DNA of 49,846 nt from Desulfosporosinus hippei DSM 8344 (GTDB lineage Bacteria; Bacillota; Desulfitobacteriia; Desulfitobacteriales; Desulfitobacteriaceae), in NCBI RefSeq assembly GCF_900100785.1, contig NZ_FNCP01000031.1:1-49846 (forward strand), read 5' to 3'. Of this stretch, positions 17,291 through 25,937 are shown one piece after another. Under the pieces are notes generated by a model. The model saw only the letters and a list, made by a program, of their open reading frames with translations. It made no database searches and was not told the origin of the DNA. Numbering within the stretch: position 1 is the first letter of the stretch; each line of letters starts with the position of its first letter. Made by a program: the position numbers and the translations under genes.

Positions 17291-17318
17291 TTGTAAATTC
17301 AGATAAGGATGATACAAT
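17291..17318 (+). promoter_or_regulatory. Probable promoter of the nucleoside importer operon
   Basis: TTGTAA (17291-17296), a 16-base spacer, and TACAAT (17313-17318) preceded by TG in the extended -10 position. It lies 42 bases before the lipoprotein start. No purine riboswitch core is seen upstream. Confidence 0.5.
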
Positions 17319-17360
17319 ACTTTTATAAAAAATATTATTAAAATCGGAGGGGGAGTATAA

Positions 17361-18521
17361 TTGAAAAGGTTTTCGTCAATGCTATTAGTTCTTGTTTTGT
17401 TATGTTTCTCGGTGATTACTGGCTGTGGCAGTTCAACTAGCCAAGGTGATGCAACAAGCAAAGGCTTCGAAATCGCTCTCATTACCGACAAAGGCAATAT
17501 CGATGATAAGTCCTTTAACCAAGGTTCCTGGGAAGGGGTCGTTGCCTTTGCTGAGGCAAACAAAATTAGCCACAAGTATTATAAACCTGAGGAAGCATCT
17601 GATGCAGGCTATCTTGCTGCTATCGATCTGGCAGTCACAGGTGGCGCTAAGGTGATTGTTACACCCGGTTTCCTCTTTGAGGTTCCTATTTACGAGGCAC
17701 AGTCAAAGTACCCTGTGGTGAAATTCATCCTTTTGGATGGAACTCCTCATACAGCTGATTACAAAACCTTTAAAACTAATGATAATGTAGCAAGCATTCT
17801 GTACTCTGAAGAAGAGCCCGGCTATCTGGCTGGTTATGCAGCAGTTTTAGACGGCATGAAGAAACTTGGCTTCATGGGTGGTATGGCTGTTCCAGCTGTT
17901 CAAGCATTTGGTTATGGATATTTACAGGGAGCTGAGGCTGCTGCTGAAAAATTGAGCCTTCCTGCAGGTGCAATTTCTGTTACATACCACTATACAGGGG
18001 ATTTTGCAGAAACCGATACCAATAAGGCCACAGCAAAAACCATGTATCAGGAAGGTGCTGAGGTTATTTTTGCTTGCGGCGGTTCCGTAGGTAAGAGTGT
18101 TATGTCCGCTGCTGCAGAAGCAGGGAAAAAGGTTATCGGGGTTGACGTGGACCAAAGATATGACAGCGAGACTGTTATCACTTCTGCAACCAAAGGACTT
18201 GGCGCTTCGGTTATCCAGGTTCTTGAGTCTATCTATAAAACTGACAAATGGAGCACCTACGCAGGGAAATCTACCTATTTCAATGCATCTAATAATGGCG
18301 TAGGTCTGCCAACAACGATTATTGGCAAACAAGATGGCAATGCCTTTGACCGTTTTAAATCCTTCAGCAAAAAAGATTATGACGCTATTTATGCTTCACT
18401 GGCTGATAGCTCCATCGATCCTGTCCGCACCCTAAAGGTTGAAGATACTAACGGTTATGCAACAGCTAAAGAGCTTGTTACTGGCCTAAAACTTTCCAAA
18501 GTTACTGTTCAAGTTAGATAA
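17361..18521 (+). CDS. BMP-family substrate-binding lipoprotein of a nucleoside-type ABC importer
   Basis: A 386-residue lipoprotein of the Bmp/Med/PnrA family. The start is TTG, 7 bases after GGAGGGGG. The signal peptide ends in the lipobox ITGC with Cys22 as the lipidated residue. The mature part has the family features IALITDKGNIDDKSFNQG, an EEPGYLAGYAA motif and VIGVDVDQR. Bound ligands in the family are purine nucleosides; the neighbouring NupOPQ-like ATPase and permeases support nucleoside uptake. It heads a four-gene operon and is separated from the ATPase by a stem-loop that may raise its relative expression. Confidence 0.88.
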   Translation: MKRFSSMLLVLVLLCFSVITGCGSSTSQGDATSKGFEIALITDKGNIDDKSFNQGSWEGVVAFAEANKISHKYYKPEEASDAGYLAAIDLAVTGGAKVIVTPGFLFEVPIYEAQSKYPVVKFILLDGTPHTADYKTFKTNDNVASILYSEEEPGYLAGYAAVLDGMKKLGFMGGMAVPAVQAFGYGYLQGAEAAAEKLSLPAGAISVTYHYTGDFAETDTNKATAKTMYQEGAEVIFACGGSVGKSVMSAAAEAGKKVIGVDVDQRYDSETVITSATKGLGASVIQVLESIYKTDKWSTYAGKSTYFNASNNGVGLPTTIIGKQDGNAFDRFKSFSKKDYDAIYASLADSSIDPVRTLKVEDTNGYATAKELVTGLKLSKVTVQVR

Positions 18522-18589
18522 CAAATAATTATTGTAACTCTGCTGAGTATTTAGGCCTGAGCCTGACGCCAGTAGAAGCCCTTTAAAGA

Positions 18590-18623
18590 TAAAGGGGAAA
18601 GGCAAAAGTTCCTTTCCCCTTTA
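18590..18623 (+). other. Intercistronic stem-loop between binding protein and ATPase
   Basis: A perfect 13-bp stem, TAAAGGGGAAAGG (18590-18602) with its complement at 18611-18623 and an 8-base loop. There is no strong T run after it, so it is more likely a 3'-end protector or a leaky terminator that lets the binding protein be made in excess. Confidence 0.6.
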
Positions 18624-18656
18624 TATGTACTTAACTTGTTAAAGAGGGGTTTATTA

Positions 18657-20204
18657 ATGGAAAACTATATTATCGAAATGCTTAATATAACGAAAGAATT
18701 TCCGGGCATTATTGCCAATGATAATATAACTCTCCGTTTAAAAAAGGGAGAAATTCATGCCCTGTTAGGGGAAAACGGTGCCGGAAAATCCACCCTAATG
18801 AGCGTTCTTTTTGGCTTATACCAGCCCGAAAAGGGCGAAATTAAGAAGAATGGTAAAGTTGTTAAAATTAACAATCCCAATGATGCCAACGATTTGGGGA
18901 TTGGCATGGTGCACCAACACTTTAAACTCATTGATATTTTTACAGTTCTTGAAAATATCATTTTAGGAGTTGAGCCCAATAAGCTGGGCTTCTTGCAAAA
19001 AAAACAAGCCCGGGAAAAGGTACTTAAACTTAGTAAACAGTACGGACTTGAGGTAAACCCTGATGCATTAATTGAAAAGATTTCCGTCGGCATGCAGCAG
19101 CGTGTTGAGATTCTAAAAATGTTATACCGTGACAATGATATTCTGATTTTTGACGAGCCCACCGCAGTTTTAACCCCCCAGGAAATAGATGAGCTTATGG
19201 AAATAATGCGGGAATTCGCCAGAGAAGGTAAATCTATATTATTTATAACCCATAAATTAAATGAGATTATGGCTGTTGCCGATCGTTGCACAGTACTGCG
19301 CAAAGGTAAATACATTGGTAACGTTGCAATAAAGGATACTACTAAGGAAGAACTGTCCCGGATGATGGTGGGACGAGATGTGAACTTCAAGGTACATAAA
19401 AAGACTAAGGAGCTCGGGGATGTTGTTCTTTCCGCTCATAATATTACCGTTTCCTCCAAGATTCATAAAAACAATGCTGTGAAAAATGTAAGTTTCAATG
19501 TGCGGGCAGGTGAAATCGTATGTCTTGCCGGTATCGACGGAAACGGACAAACTGAGCTGGTCTCGGCCCTTACAGGACTTGAAAAAATAAGCAGCGGAAG
19601 TATCACCCTTGGCGGCAAGAACATTACCAAGGCTAACATACGCACCCGTTCAATGTCTGGTATAAGCCACATTCCAGAAGATCGCCATAAGTACGGTCTC
19701 GTCCTTGATTATTCCTTGGAAAAAAATCTCGTCCTGCAGCGTTATTGGCAGCCTGAATTTCAGACCTTCGGATTTATCAAAACCAAAGCCGTACGCTCTT
19801 ATGCCGATAGGTTGATTAAGCAATATGATGTGCGCAGCGGGCAAGGACCCATCACTCCAGTCCGAAGCATGTCCGGCGGCAACCAGCAAAAAGCCATTCT
19901 TGCCCGGGAGATTGACAAGGAACATGAGCTGATAATTGCCGTACAACCTACCCGAGGTCTCGATGTCGGCGCTATCGAGTATATCCATAAACAGCTCGTT
20001 GCCAGGCGCGACGCCGGAAAAGCTGTCTTGTTGGTATCCTTAGAGCTGGAGGAGGTCATGAATTTAAGCGACCGAATTCTTGTTATGTATGAAGGGGAAA
20101 TCGTTGGTGAGCTGGACGCCAAGGCGACCACTGTTCAAGAACTTGGCCTTTACATGTCAGGTGCCAAACGCAGCATTACAAAGGAGAATGAAAATGCAGG
20201 ATAA
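18657..20204 (+). CDS. ABC transporter ATPase, two nucleotide-binding domains (NupO/YufO type)
   Basis: A 515-residue cytosolic protein with two ATPase domains in tandem, as in sugar and nucleoside importers. First domain: Walker A GENGAGKST, signature ISVGMQQRV, Walker B ILIFDEPTA. Second domain: a degenerate Walker A region (GIDGNGQTE), signature MSGGNQQKA and Walker B ELIIAVQPTRGLD. Asymmetric active sites of this type are normal in the family. ATG 18657 follows GAGGGG; a frame from 18636 would start before it. The stop overlaps the first permease start, indicating translational coupling. Confidence 0.92.
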   Translation: MENYIIEMLNITKEFPGIIANDNITLRLKKGEIHALLGENGAGKSTLMSVLFGLYQPEKGEIKKNGKVVKINNPNDANDLGIGMVHQHFKLIDIFTVLENIILGVEPNKLGFLQKKQAREKVLKLSKQYGLEVNPDALIEKISVGMQQRVEILKMLYRDNDILIFDEPTAVLTPQEIDELMEIMREFAREGKSILFITHKLNEIMAVADRCTVLRKGKYIGNVAIKDTTKEELSRMMVGRDVNFKVHKKTKELGDVVLSAHNITVSSKIHKNNAVKNVSFNVRAGEIVCLAGIDGNGQTELVSALTGLEKISSGSITLGGKNITKANIRTRSMSGISHIPEDRHKYGLVLDYSLEKNLVLQRYWQPEFQTFGFIKTKAVRSYADRLIKQYDVRSGQGPITPVRSMSGGNQQKAILAREIDKEHELIIAVQPTRGLDVGAIEYIHKQLVARRDAGKAVLLVSLELEEVMNLSDRILVMYEGEIVGELDAKATTVQELGLYMSGAKRSITKENENAG

Positions 20205-21351
20205 GACGGTTTCATCTTCAAAAGCTTTTGATAATCTAAAAAAAGTTGGAAAAAGCAAAGGCTTTTCTGCTTTCACCGCCGCTCTGCTGGCAATATTGCT
20301 GGGCCTTATTTTCGGCTATCTTATTATGAGGATTGCAAGTCCGGCCAACTCCTTCTTAGGCTTTCAGATGCTGCTGATCGGCGGTTTCAAACGTATAGGT
20401 GATGTGTTTTATTTTGCAACTCCCATCTTAATGACAGGTTTGGCTGTGGGCTTTGCCTTCAAAATGGGCTTATTTAACATTGGGGCCTCAGGCCAGTATA
20501 CCATGGGCATGTTCTTTGCCTTGTATGTTGGGTTTATGTGGAAGCTGCCGGATAGCATTCATTGGATCGTCTGTATACTGGCGGGTATGGTCGGAGGTAT
20601 GCTTTGGGGTTTGATTCCCGGGATATTTAAGGCATTCCTGAACGTTAACGAAGTTATTACCTCCATCATGTTCAACTATATCGGCATGTACCTGGTAGAT
20701 ATGCTTATTCAAGGAAACGCAGCCATGTATATTTCCTCAAAAACCAGAACGGCCTATCTTCCGGCCTCAGCTCAGTTGCCCACTCTTGGAATCCCTCATT
20801 CCAGTGTCAATATCTCTATTATTCTGGCCATTACTTTAGCACTTATATTATTTATCGTTTTAAACAAAACCACCTTTGGCTATGAACTCAAAGCAACGGG
20901 TTTTAACAAATTTGCCAGCGCCTATGCCGGCATGAACGACAAGCGCAATATTATTCTCACCCTGGTCATTGCCGGGGCCATGGCGGGACTAGGGGGAGCA
21001 TTCGCTATTTTAGCACCGTCGACCATCGCTGGGAGCAGTATGACCTATGAGCCGGTCAGCGTTATTGCCGCCAACGGATTTAATGGTATAGCCGTGGCCC
21101 TTCTGGGTAACTCCAACCCCATCGGAATTATCTTTTCTGCAGTGTTTATTTCCCATATTCAAAGGGGTGGCACACTGGCCAGCCTCTACGGCTATAAGCC
21201 GGAAATCATCGATGTTGTGATCGCAGTTATTATTTACTTTTCAGCCTTTGCCATGCTCATGAACTCAACCGTGGCTAACCTTATAAAGAAGCGTTACAGC
21301 AAAAAACAGTCAGCAAAACTCCCGTCTGCTGATTCAAAGGAGGGGGCGTAA
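20194..21351 (+). CDS. Nucleoside-type ABC permease 1 (NupP/YufP type)
   Basis: A 385-residue inner-membrane permease of the BPD_transp_2 family with about ten spans. Typical sequences are FKMGLFNIGASGQYTMG, FKAFLNVNEVITSIMFNYI and AGLGGAFAILAP. ATG 20194 is 7 bases after AAAGGAG and overlaps the ATPase stop by 11 bases; the longer frame from 20080 runs inside the ATPase gene and was discarded. It should pair with the second permease to form the channel. Confidence 0.9.
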   Translation: MQDKTVSSSKAFDNLKKVGKSKGFSAFTAALLAILLGLIFGYLIMRIASPANSFLGFQMLLIGGFKRIGDVFYFATPILMTGLAVGFAFKMGLFNIGASGQYTMGMFFALYVGFMWKLPDSIHWIVCILAGMVGGMLWGLIPGIFKAFLNVNEVITSIMFNYIGMYLVDMLIQGNAAMYISSKTRTAYLPASAQLPTLGIPHSSVNISIILAITLALILFIVLNKTTFGYELKATGFNKFASAYAGMNDKRNIILTLVIAGAMAGLGGAFAILAPSTIAGSSMTYEPVSVIAANGFNGIAVALLGNSNPIGIIFSAVFISHIQRGGTLASLYGYKPEIIDVVIAVIIYFSAFAMLMNSTVANLIKKRYSKKQSAKLPSADSKEGA

Positions 21352-21354
21352 ATT

Positions 21355-22320
21355 ATGGATACCTTCTATTATTTAATTCAGAATACCCTTCCCGTTGCTA
21401 TACCCCTGCTTTTGGTGGCCCTGGGCGGTATGTTCAGTGAACGCAGTGGTGTTATTAACATTGCCCTTGAAGGAATCATGCTGGTTGGTGCATTTTTCGG
21501 CTGCCTTTTCGTTTACTTTGTCCAAAGTACCTCTCTTGACGCCCAGGGTATATTGCTTCTGGGTATGCTCGTTGCAGCAGGTGCGGGATTTCTCTATTCA
21601 CTTTTATTATCCCTGGCAGCAGTAACTATGAAAGCAGACCAGACCATTACAGGTACCGCACTTAATATGTTGATTCCCGCAGCTATTCTCTTGTTTTCCA
21701 AAATGTTTTTCAACAGTGACGGCATAACAACAAACAAGAACTTCTATATTAAAGAAGTTCCCTTGTTAAGTGAAGTACCAGTGCTCGGAAAGTTATTTTT
21801 CCAAAACACGTATATTACTGTCTACATTGGTATTTTTCTACTGGTCCTATCGGCAATCGTATTTTATAAAACGAAGTTTGGTTTGCGCCTTCGCGCCTGT
21901 GGCGAACATCCTCACGCTGCCGACTCTGTCGGAATAAACGTCTATTTCATGCGCTATGCAGGGGTGAGCCTTTCCGGTATCCTGGGGGGAATTGGCGGAT
22001 TCTTCTACGCCGTTGGTGTTATGAATGGCAACACCAACGGTCATACAGGGGTTGCAGGATTTGGCTTCCTGGCACTTGCCGTTATGATCTTCGGACAATG
22101 GAAGCCTTTTAAGATCCTGCTCGCAGCCTTATTCTTCGCCTTCCTGCGTACTGTGGCCTATTCCATTGCCCTAATCCCCTTCTTAGATGCTTTAAACATC
22201 AATCAAACTTATTACAAGATGCTTCCATATTTAGCAACGATGGTTGTTTTGGCCTTTACATCAAAAAAATCAAGGGCTCCTAAAGCCGAAGGCATACCCT
22301 ACGATAAAGGACTTAGGTAA
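21355..22320 (+). CDS. Nucleoside-type ABC permease 2 (NupQ/YufQ type)
   Basis: A 321-residue permease with about nine spans, starting 3 bases after the stop of the first permease and preceded by GGAGGGGG. Family sequences include FSERSGVINIALEGIMLVGAFFG, an ADQTITGTALN loop, and LRACGEHPHAADSVGINV (the cytosolic coupling loop). It completes a lipoprotein-ATPase-permease-permease importer. After it come two loosely similar 30-base segments (CCCCTTACCTGGATCTATC.. and CCCCTTACCTTGCCTCTATC..) and then a terminator. Confidence 0.9.
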   Translation: MDTFYYLIQNTLPVAIPLLLVALGGMFSERSGVINIALEGIMLVGAFFGCLFVYFVQSTSLDAQGILLLGMLVAAGAGFLYSLLLSLAAVTMKADQTITGTALNMLIPAAILLFSKMFFNSDGITTNKNFYIKEVPLLSEVPVLGKLFFQNTYITVYIGIFLLVLSAIVFYKTKFGLRLRACGEHPHAADSVGINVYFMRYAGVSLSGILGGIGGFFYAVGVMNGNTNGHTGVAGFGFLALAVMIFGQWKPFKILLAALFFAFLRTVAYSIALIPFLDALNINQTYYKMLPYLATMVVLAFTSKKSRAPKAEGIPYDKGLR

Positions 22321-22412
22321 TATATAGCAAGCCCCTTACCTGGATCTATCTCTATATGTCAGTGCCCCTTACCTTGCCTCTATCTCTAACCTTATAACAC
22401 ATACCCTTGAAA

Positions 22413-22462
22413 GAAAGACCTTATCGAGTGAAGTTTGCATCCCCTTCTCGATAAGGTCTTTC
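22413..22462. terminator. Terminator between nucleoside operon and Spo0M gene
   Basis: A perfect 16-bp stem, GAAAGACCTTATCGAG (22413-22428) with its complement at 22447-22462. T-tracts are weak on both sides, but the position between convergent genes supports bidirectional termination. Confidence 0.7.
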
Positions 22463-22485
22463 TCTATAAGCACCTACTTAAGTAA

Positions 22486-23250
22486 TTAATATCTACCAAT
22501 TTTGTCGTATTCCTGTTGAATAATCCCGGCCAGGATTTCAGCAGTTTGTCCAGATGCCCTTAACTGATCATTGGTAAGGTAAAAGTTCACATGCCTCTCA
22601 TCAAGATCCAGATCATCAATTGCACTCGCAAAAAAACCTCTTACCTTCTTATCAATCTGAAGCACAATATGAATACTATCTTCTCGGGCCTCGAAGTAAA
22701 CTTCAAGTTCATCAAGTTTTCCTCTGAGAAACTGCATCGGCACATACTCGAACTGCTGGAATCTCCCATTAAAGGAACCTGACTCCGCTTTAGACCTAAA
22801 GCCAAGAGAAGCTAAGGCATCCAGTAAGCACTGGACAGAATGGTTTGGTTTTATGACGATCTCATCGATGTCCGTAGCATCAATGGCGCCTGGTATATCT
22901 AAGTTTGTTCTGAACTGGTATCTAGTGCTGGGCGTAGATATTGGGATATTATATGGAAGCTTAAATTCAAGCGGGATGCTTATTTCCGGTGAGTTTGCCT
23001 TTATCATCAATTGGCTCGCCACGATTGCACCGGCAATTTCCTGATGGACCTGCCTTAGATCATCTCCTGCTTTGTATCTTGAAGAAACCTCTAAGGCAAT
23101 TGATATTTCCGATATTACCTGATCTATTGCCCCACCACTTACATAGACTTTTCCGCTTACTATACCACCAAGTTCGACCACATTATTATCAAGTTGAAAA
23201 TTTACCTTGGCACCATCAATTCCTAAACCAGCCAGTATTTTTTTAAACAT
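22486..23250 (-). CDS. spo0M: Spo0M-like sporulation control protein
   Basis: A 254-residue soluble protein of the Spo0M family, which has an arrestin-like double beta-sandwich. Seen here are the N-terminal MFKKILAGLGIDGAKVNFQLD, a middle SIPLEFKLPYNIPIS, and a C-terminal aspartate-rich DDLDLDERH, all typical of the family. Start 23250 lies 7 bases after GGAGG; the longer frame from 23289 has no site. In Bacillus subtilis Spo0M affects Spo0A-dependent sporulation and cell shape; its molecular activity is unsettled. It supports a spore-forming host. Confidence 0.88.
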   Translation of the reverse strand: MFKKILAGLGIDGAKVNFQLDNNVVELGGIVSGKVYVSGGAIDQVISEISIALEVSSRYKAGDDLRQVHQEIAGAIVASQLMIKANSPEISIPLEFKLPYNIPISTPSTRYQFRTNLDIPGAIDATDIDEIVIKPNHSVQCLLDALASLGFRSKAESGSFNGRFQQFEYVPMQFLRGKLDELEVYFEAREDSIHIVLQIDKKVRGFFASAIDDLDLDERHVNFYLTNDQLRASGQTAEILAGIIQQEYDKIGRY

Positions 23251-23403
23251 ATCGATACCTCCGTCCTTATAGTTATCTAATGTCCACAACCTTTTCCCTT
23301 TTCAAACTATAACACACAAAGGAACCTCGGGAAATGCCCTAAATGCTGCTGCAGATGCATCACCGAGATTTAGTGTCATTTATAACTATCTTCTCTATTT
23401 ACT

Positions 23404-23434
23404 CAAAAAAAAGCAGGCTCTGCTTAACCTGCTT
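23404..23434 (-). terminator. Terminator of the amidase gene
   Basis: AAGCAGG (23411-23417) pairs with CCTGCTT (23428-23434). On the minus strand a run of eight T follows the stem. Confidence 0.8.
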
Positions 23435-23454
23435 AATATACTACCTTCCATTAT

Positions 23455-24204
23455 TCACCCTAAATATTTGGCCACAGCAGCCGCTGTTTGATATTTGTCA
23501 TTTCCACTCAACAGAACTTCAGCTGGATGTTTGGTCGTCGGACCCCCTACGACTATCAATTTTTCGGCACTTTGGGCCTCAACAGGTACTGATAAATCTG
23601 CAGGTCTTACAAAGATAGCGCAGTTGCCATGCTTCGATGCGACATCGTAACCCGCCCAAAAATCCTCCTTCGTGAACAATAAGACTGCCACTTTTAACAC
23701 TTCGCTTCCTCCTTGCAAATCCTTAAAGAGCCGATCCCAGGGAAATTCTGTTCCAGGACAGCTAGCTCTATTAACAGAGTCGATCCGGTTATGCCCAATG
23801 ATATTATCTCTGGATACAGGAATCCCTAAAATCTCAATTAACCAGCGATGTAAGGCAAGAGTTGCCTGGTACTGTGTTTCAGGCATCTTACTCCCGCTTA
23901 GGCCTTCGTGTTCAATTGAGACGGTGTAATAATTCGGATTAACTCCTGAAATAAGCAACGACCAATTCGGTTGATTCACACTTCCGTTTGCCCAAGCATG
24001 GTTTTTCAGATCCACATACTGATGTATCTCTCCATTTTTACCGACTCCAAAATGAGAACTAACTTTACTCTCCGGCTTCGCAAACCATGAGTCTGTACCT
24101 ACCAATGTACCTTCCATGATGTGATTTACAATCGCAATTATTTTATACCCCATCGGGCTACTGAAGTTAGGCGATCCGATCCATTTAATCGTTGGTTTAT
24201 CCAT
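23455..24204 (-). CDS. N-acetylmuramoyl-L-alanine amidase with partial cell-wall-binding repeat
   Basis: A 249-residue Amidase_2 (PGRP/T7-lysozyme fold) enzyme that cleaves the muramic acid to L-Ala bond of peptidoglycan. Zinc ligands are seen at IVNHIMEG, and the HNRID...CPGTEFPW block provides the His/Cys pair. The last 75 residues resemble one unit of the cell-wall-binding repeat 2 family (KLIVVGGPTTKHPAE, KYQTAAAVAKYL). ATG 24204 follows GAGGGGAG; the GTG at 24210 abuts that site. There is no signal peptide, so release may be by lysis, in the spore mother cell, or by a non-classical route. Confidence 0.85.
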   Translation of the reverse strand: MDKPTIKWIGSPNFSSPMGYKIIAIVNHIMEGTLVGTDSWFAKPESKVSSHFGVGKNGEIHQYVDLKNHAWANGSVNQPNWSLLISGVNPNYYTVSIEHEGLSGSKMPETQYQATLALHRWLIEILGIPVSRDNIIGHNRIDSVNRASCPGTEFPWDRLFKDLQGGSEVLKVAVLLFTKEDFWAGYDVASKHGNCAIFVRPADLSVPVEAQSAEKLIVVGGPTTKHPAEVLLSGNDKYQTAAAVAKYLG

Positions 24205-24283
24205 TTTCACTCCCCTCTCTAGACATACTATGAGCGGAGCACCAATGATGTCACTACATATTAGGCCTTCCCACTTTTCAAAT

Positions 24284-25132
24284 TTACTTGTCTTTGTAGA
24301 AGTAATCTAGCAATACAATTGATAGATAAATTGAGAAAATTGATATTGTCGAAAAAACCACATACCAAAACATATTATAAAAGTAAAGGATATGCAGCTT
24401 ATAGGCAATGAAATTTATGCCGTAAATCGCCAAAATAACTCCGGACTTCCAGCGCCATTTAAGCCTCAGAAAATAGATTGAAATTATAATAATTGTAACA
24501 AATGTATAATACAAAAATGATGCTAGATACGGACTTCTTACCGAGTCAGGAATAAGGTTTCTTGTATAGTTTTGATATCCAGACAAAATAAACCCCCATA
24601 ACAAGGTAATTACGTCGAGGGGAAATAATCCCATAAATATGTAAAAATACAATCTAAGGGGTTTAATACCCCTCACCAACCCTTTTATGTAATTCTTTTT
24701 TGCCCACCAGAAATAAATAATCAACCCCACAAGAGTCATCCAAGTTCGGTACCAGTTATGCGAATAGATACCTAAAGCCAAAAATAGTTCTTCAATTAGT
24801 CCGTATATTCCAGATAGAATTAATATCCAATAGTTCTTTAAATTTAAAACCGCTACTAACAGGGCAGTAGCTGCGACGGAAAACTGTGAGAAAAGGTTTC
24901 CTGCAAGAACATCATCAAAAGGCGAAGTATGAATAATCATCGGATAATAGTTGTATGATTTAAACACAATAAGTATCATTGTTTCGAAGAAAAGAACCAG
25001 TCCTACTAAAGTCATATAAAAGGCAAAAGCAAACTTACGCCGCTTAGCTTTGCTTATTGAGTAAATTACTGTACTGATAGTCGAAATACCTAATAGCATA
25101 TACCAAATCGTATTTGACCAAAAATAATTCAT
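24284..25132 (-). CDS. Hypothetical multi-span membrane protein
   Basis: A 282-residue protein with about eight hydrophobic spans and aromatic-rich loops. The ATG at 25132 follows AAAGGAAAG; the longer frame from 25168 has no ribosome site. A central segment, GLIEELFLALGIYSHNWYRTWMT, has a charged pair inside a span and resembles a matching segment of the next gene upstream (SLIELWALKINHFAYLNGWKFTYS), suggesting distant relation to the CBO0543 family. No function can be assigned. Confidence 0.65.
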   Translation of the reverse strand: MNYFWSNTIWYMLLGISTISTVIYSISKAKRRKFAFAFYMTLVGLVLFFETMILIVFKSYNYYPMIIHTSPFDDVLAGNLFSQFSVAATALLVAVLNLKNYWILILSGIYGLIEELFLALGIYSHNWYRTWMTLVGLIIYFWWAKKNYIKGLVRGIKPLRLYFYIFMGLFPLDVITLLWGFILSGYQNYTRNLIPDSVRSPYLASFLYYTFVTIIIISIYFLRLKWRWKSGVILAIYGINFIAYKLHILYFYNMFWYVVFSTISIFSIYLSIVLLDYFYKDK

Positions 25133-25240
25133 TGAAATACTTTCCTTTACTAAAACAATAGTTGCCAATTAGGGATTCTTAATATACCTTCTCTAGTATT
25201 AGAAAAAATTAAAGATAACATACCGTGAGGCTGCTATCGT

Positions 25241-25277
25241 AAAAGTGGCTACCATCAAATAATTTGGTAGTAGCCAC
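25241..25277 (-). terminator. Probable terminator of the CBO0543-type gene
   Basis: GTGGCTACCA (25245-25254) pairs with 25265-25277, with one bulged base. TTTT follows on the minus strand (25244-25241). Confidence 0.65.
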
Positions 25278-25333
25278 CTTCTGATTTCTAGAAAACAAAC
25301 CTGGCATCCTAGTCATGTGTGTTTTCTGCCTAT

Positions 25334-25831
25334 TTAATTAAGTGGTATTTTAAAAACTATCATGATCATAACCCCAGCAACCAACGAAATTAGCCAAGCC
25401 CACTGTGGTTTTATGTAATGTATGCGGAGTAAGGGAAACATGAATAAATTGAAAATAACCGAATACGTAAATTTCCAACCATTTAGATAAGCAAAATGAT
25501 TAATTTTTAAAGCCCACAACTCTATTAACGAAAACAAAAGCACCCAAGTGATTATGTATATGAATTTCTTAGGGATATTTTTCGAGGGAAAATATGCTAA
25601 AAACAACAAGCCGAAACATGGAAAAAGCACAAGACTCATTAGCATATCAGCTAGGGATGAAGGTACTATCGTTGTAAATTTCCAAAGAGGTTTATTAATA
25701 GTAAGATAGAGGTAGATGAAATTACCTAGCGCCCAAAACAGAATTGTTGAGTAGTAATCTTTCCAGTGCCTCCAATCGCCCCATTGCCAAGTAATTGCTA
25801 AAACAATTATTGTGAGTAGAGGATCTTCCAT
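25334..25831 (-). CDS. CBO0543-family membrane protein
   Basis: A 165-residue protein with five or six spans, preceded by GGAGG 5 bases before ATG. It shows the sequence pattern of the CBO0543 family of spore-former membrane proteins: GDWRHWKDYYSTILFWALGN near the start, NKPLWKF, and IELWALKINHFAYLNGWKF. The family's function is unknown to me. It lies just downstream of the c-di-GMP gene on the same strand with a 106-bp gap. Confidence 0.75.
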   Translation of the reverse strand: MEDPLLTIIVLAITWQWGDWRHWKDYYSTILFWALGNFIYLYLTINKPLWKFTTIVPSSLADMLMSLVLFPCFGLLFLAYFPSKNIPKKFIYIITWVLLFSLIELWALKINHFAYLNGWKFTYSVIFNLFMFPLLRIHYIKPQWAWLISLVAGVMIMIVFKIPLN

Positions 25832-25937
25832 TGTAACCTCCTTTAGAAGAAAGCTTGGCTAATGTAAATTATCCCCACTCACAATTGTCCTAATACCCTA
25901 TCTGTAATAAATTTATCCTTTGGCACTCGAAACCGAT

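Noticed and set aside
20080-20193. N-terminal extension of the first permease
   Set aside because: It lies inside the ATPase gene in another frame; the start at 20194 has a ribosome site at normal distance.
22321-22412. Two similar 30-base segments after the second permease
   Set aside because: The repeat is short and imperfect, with only two copies; it is not a CRISPR or tandem-repeat locus.
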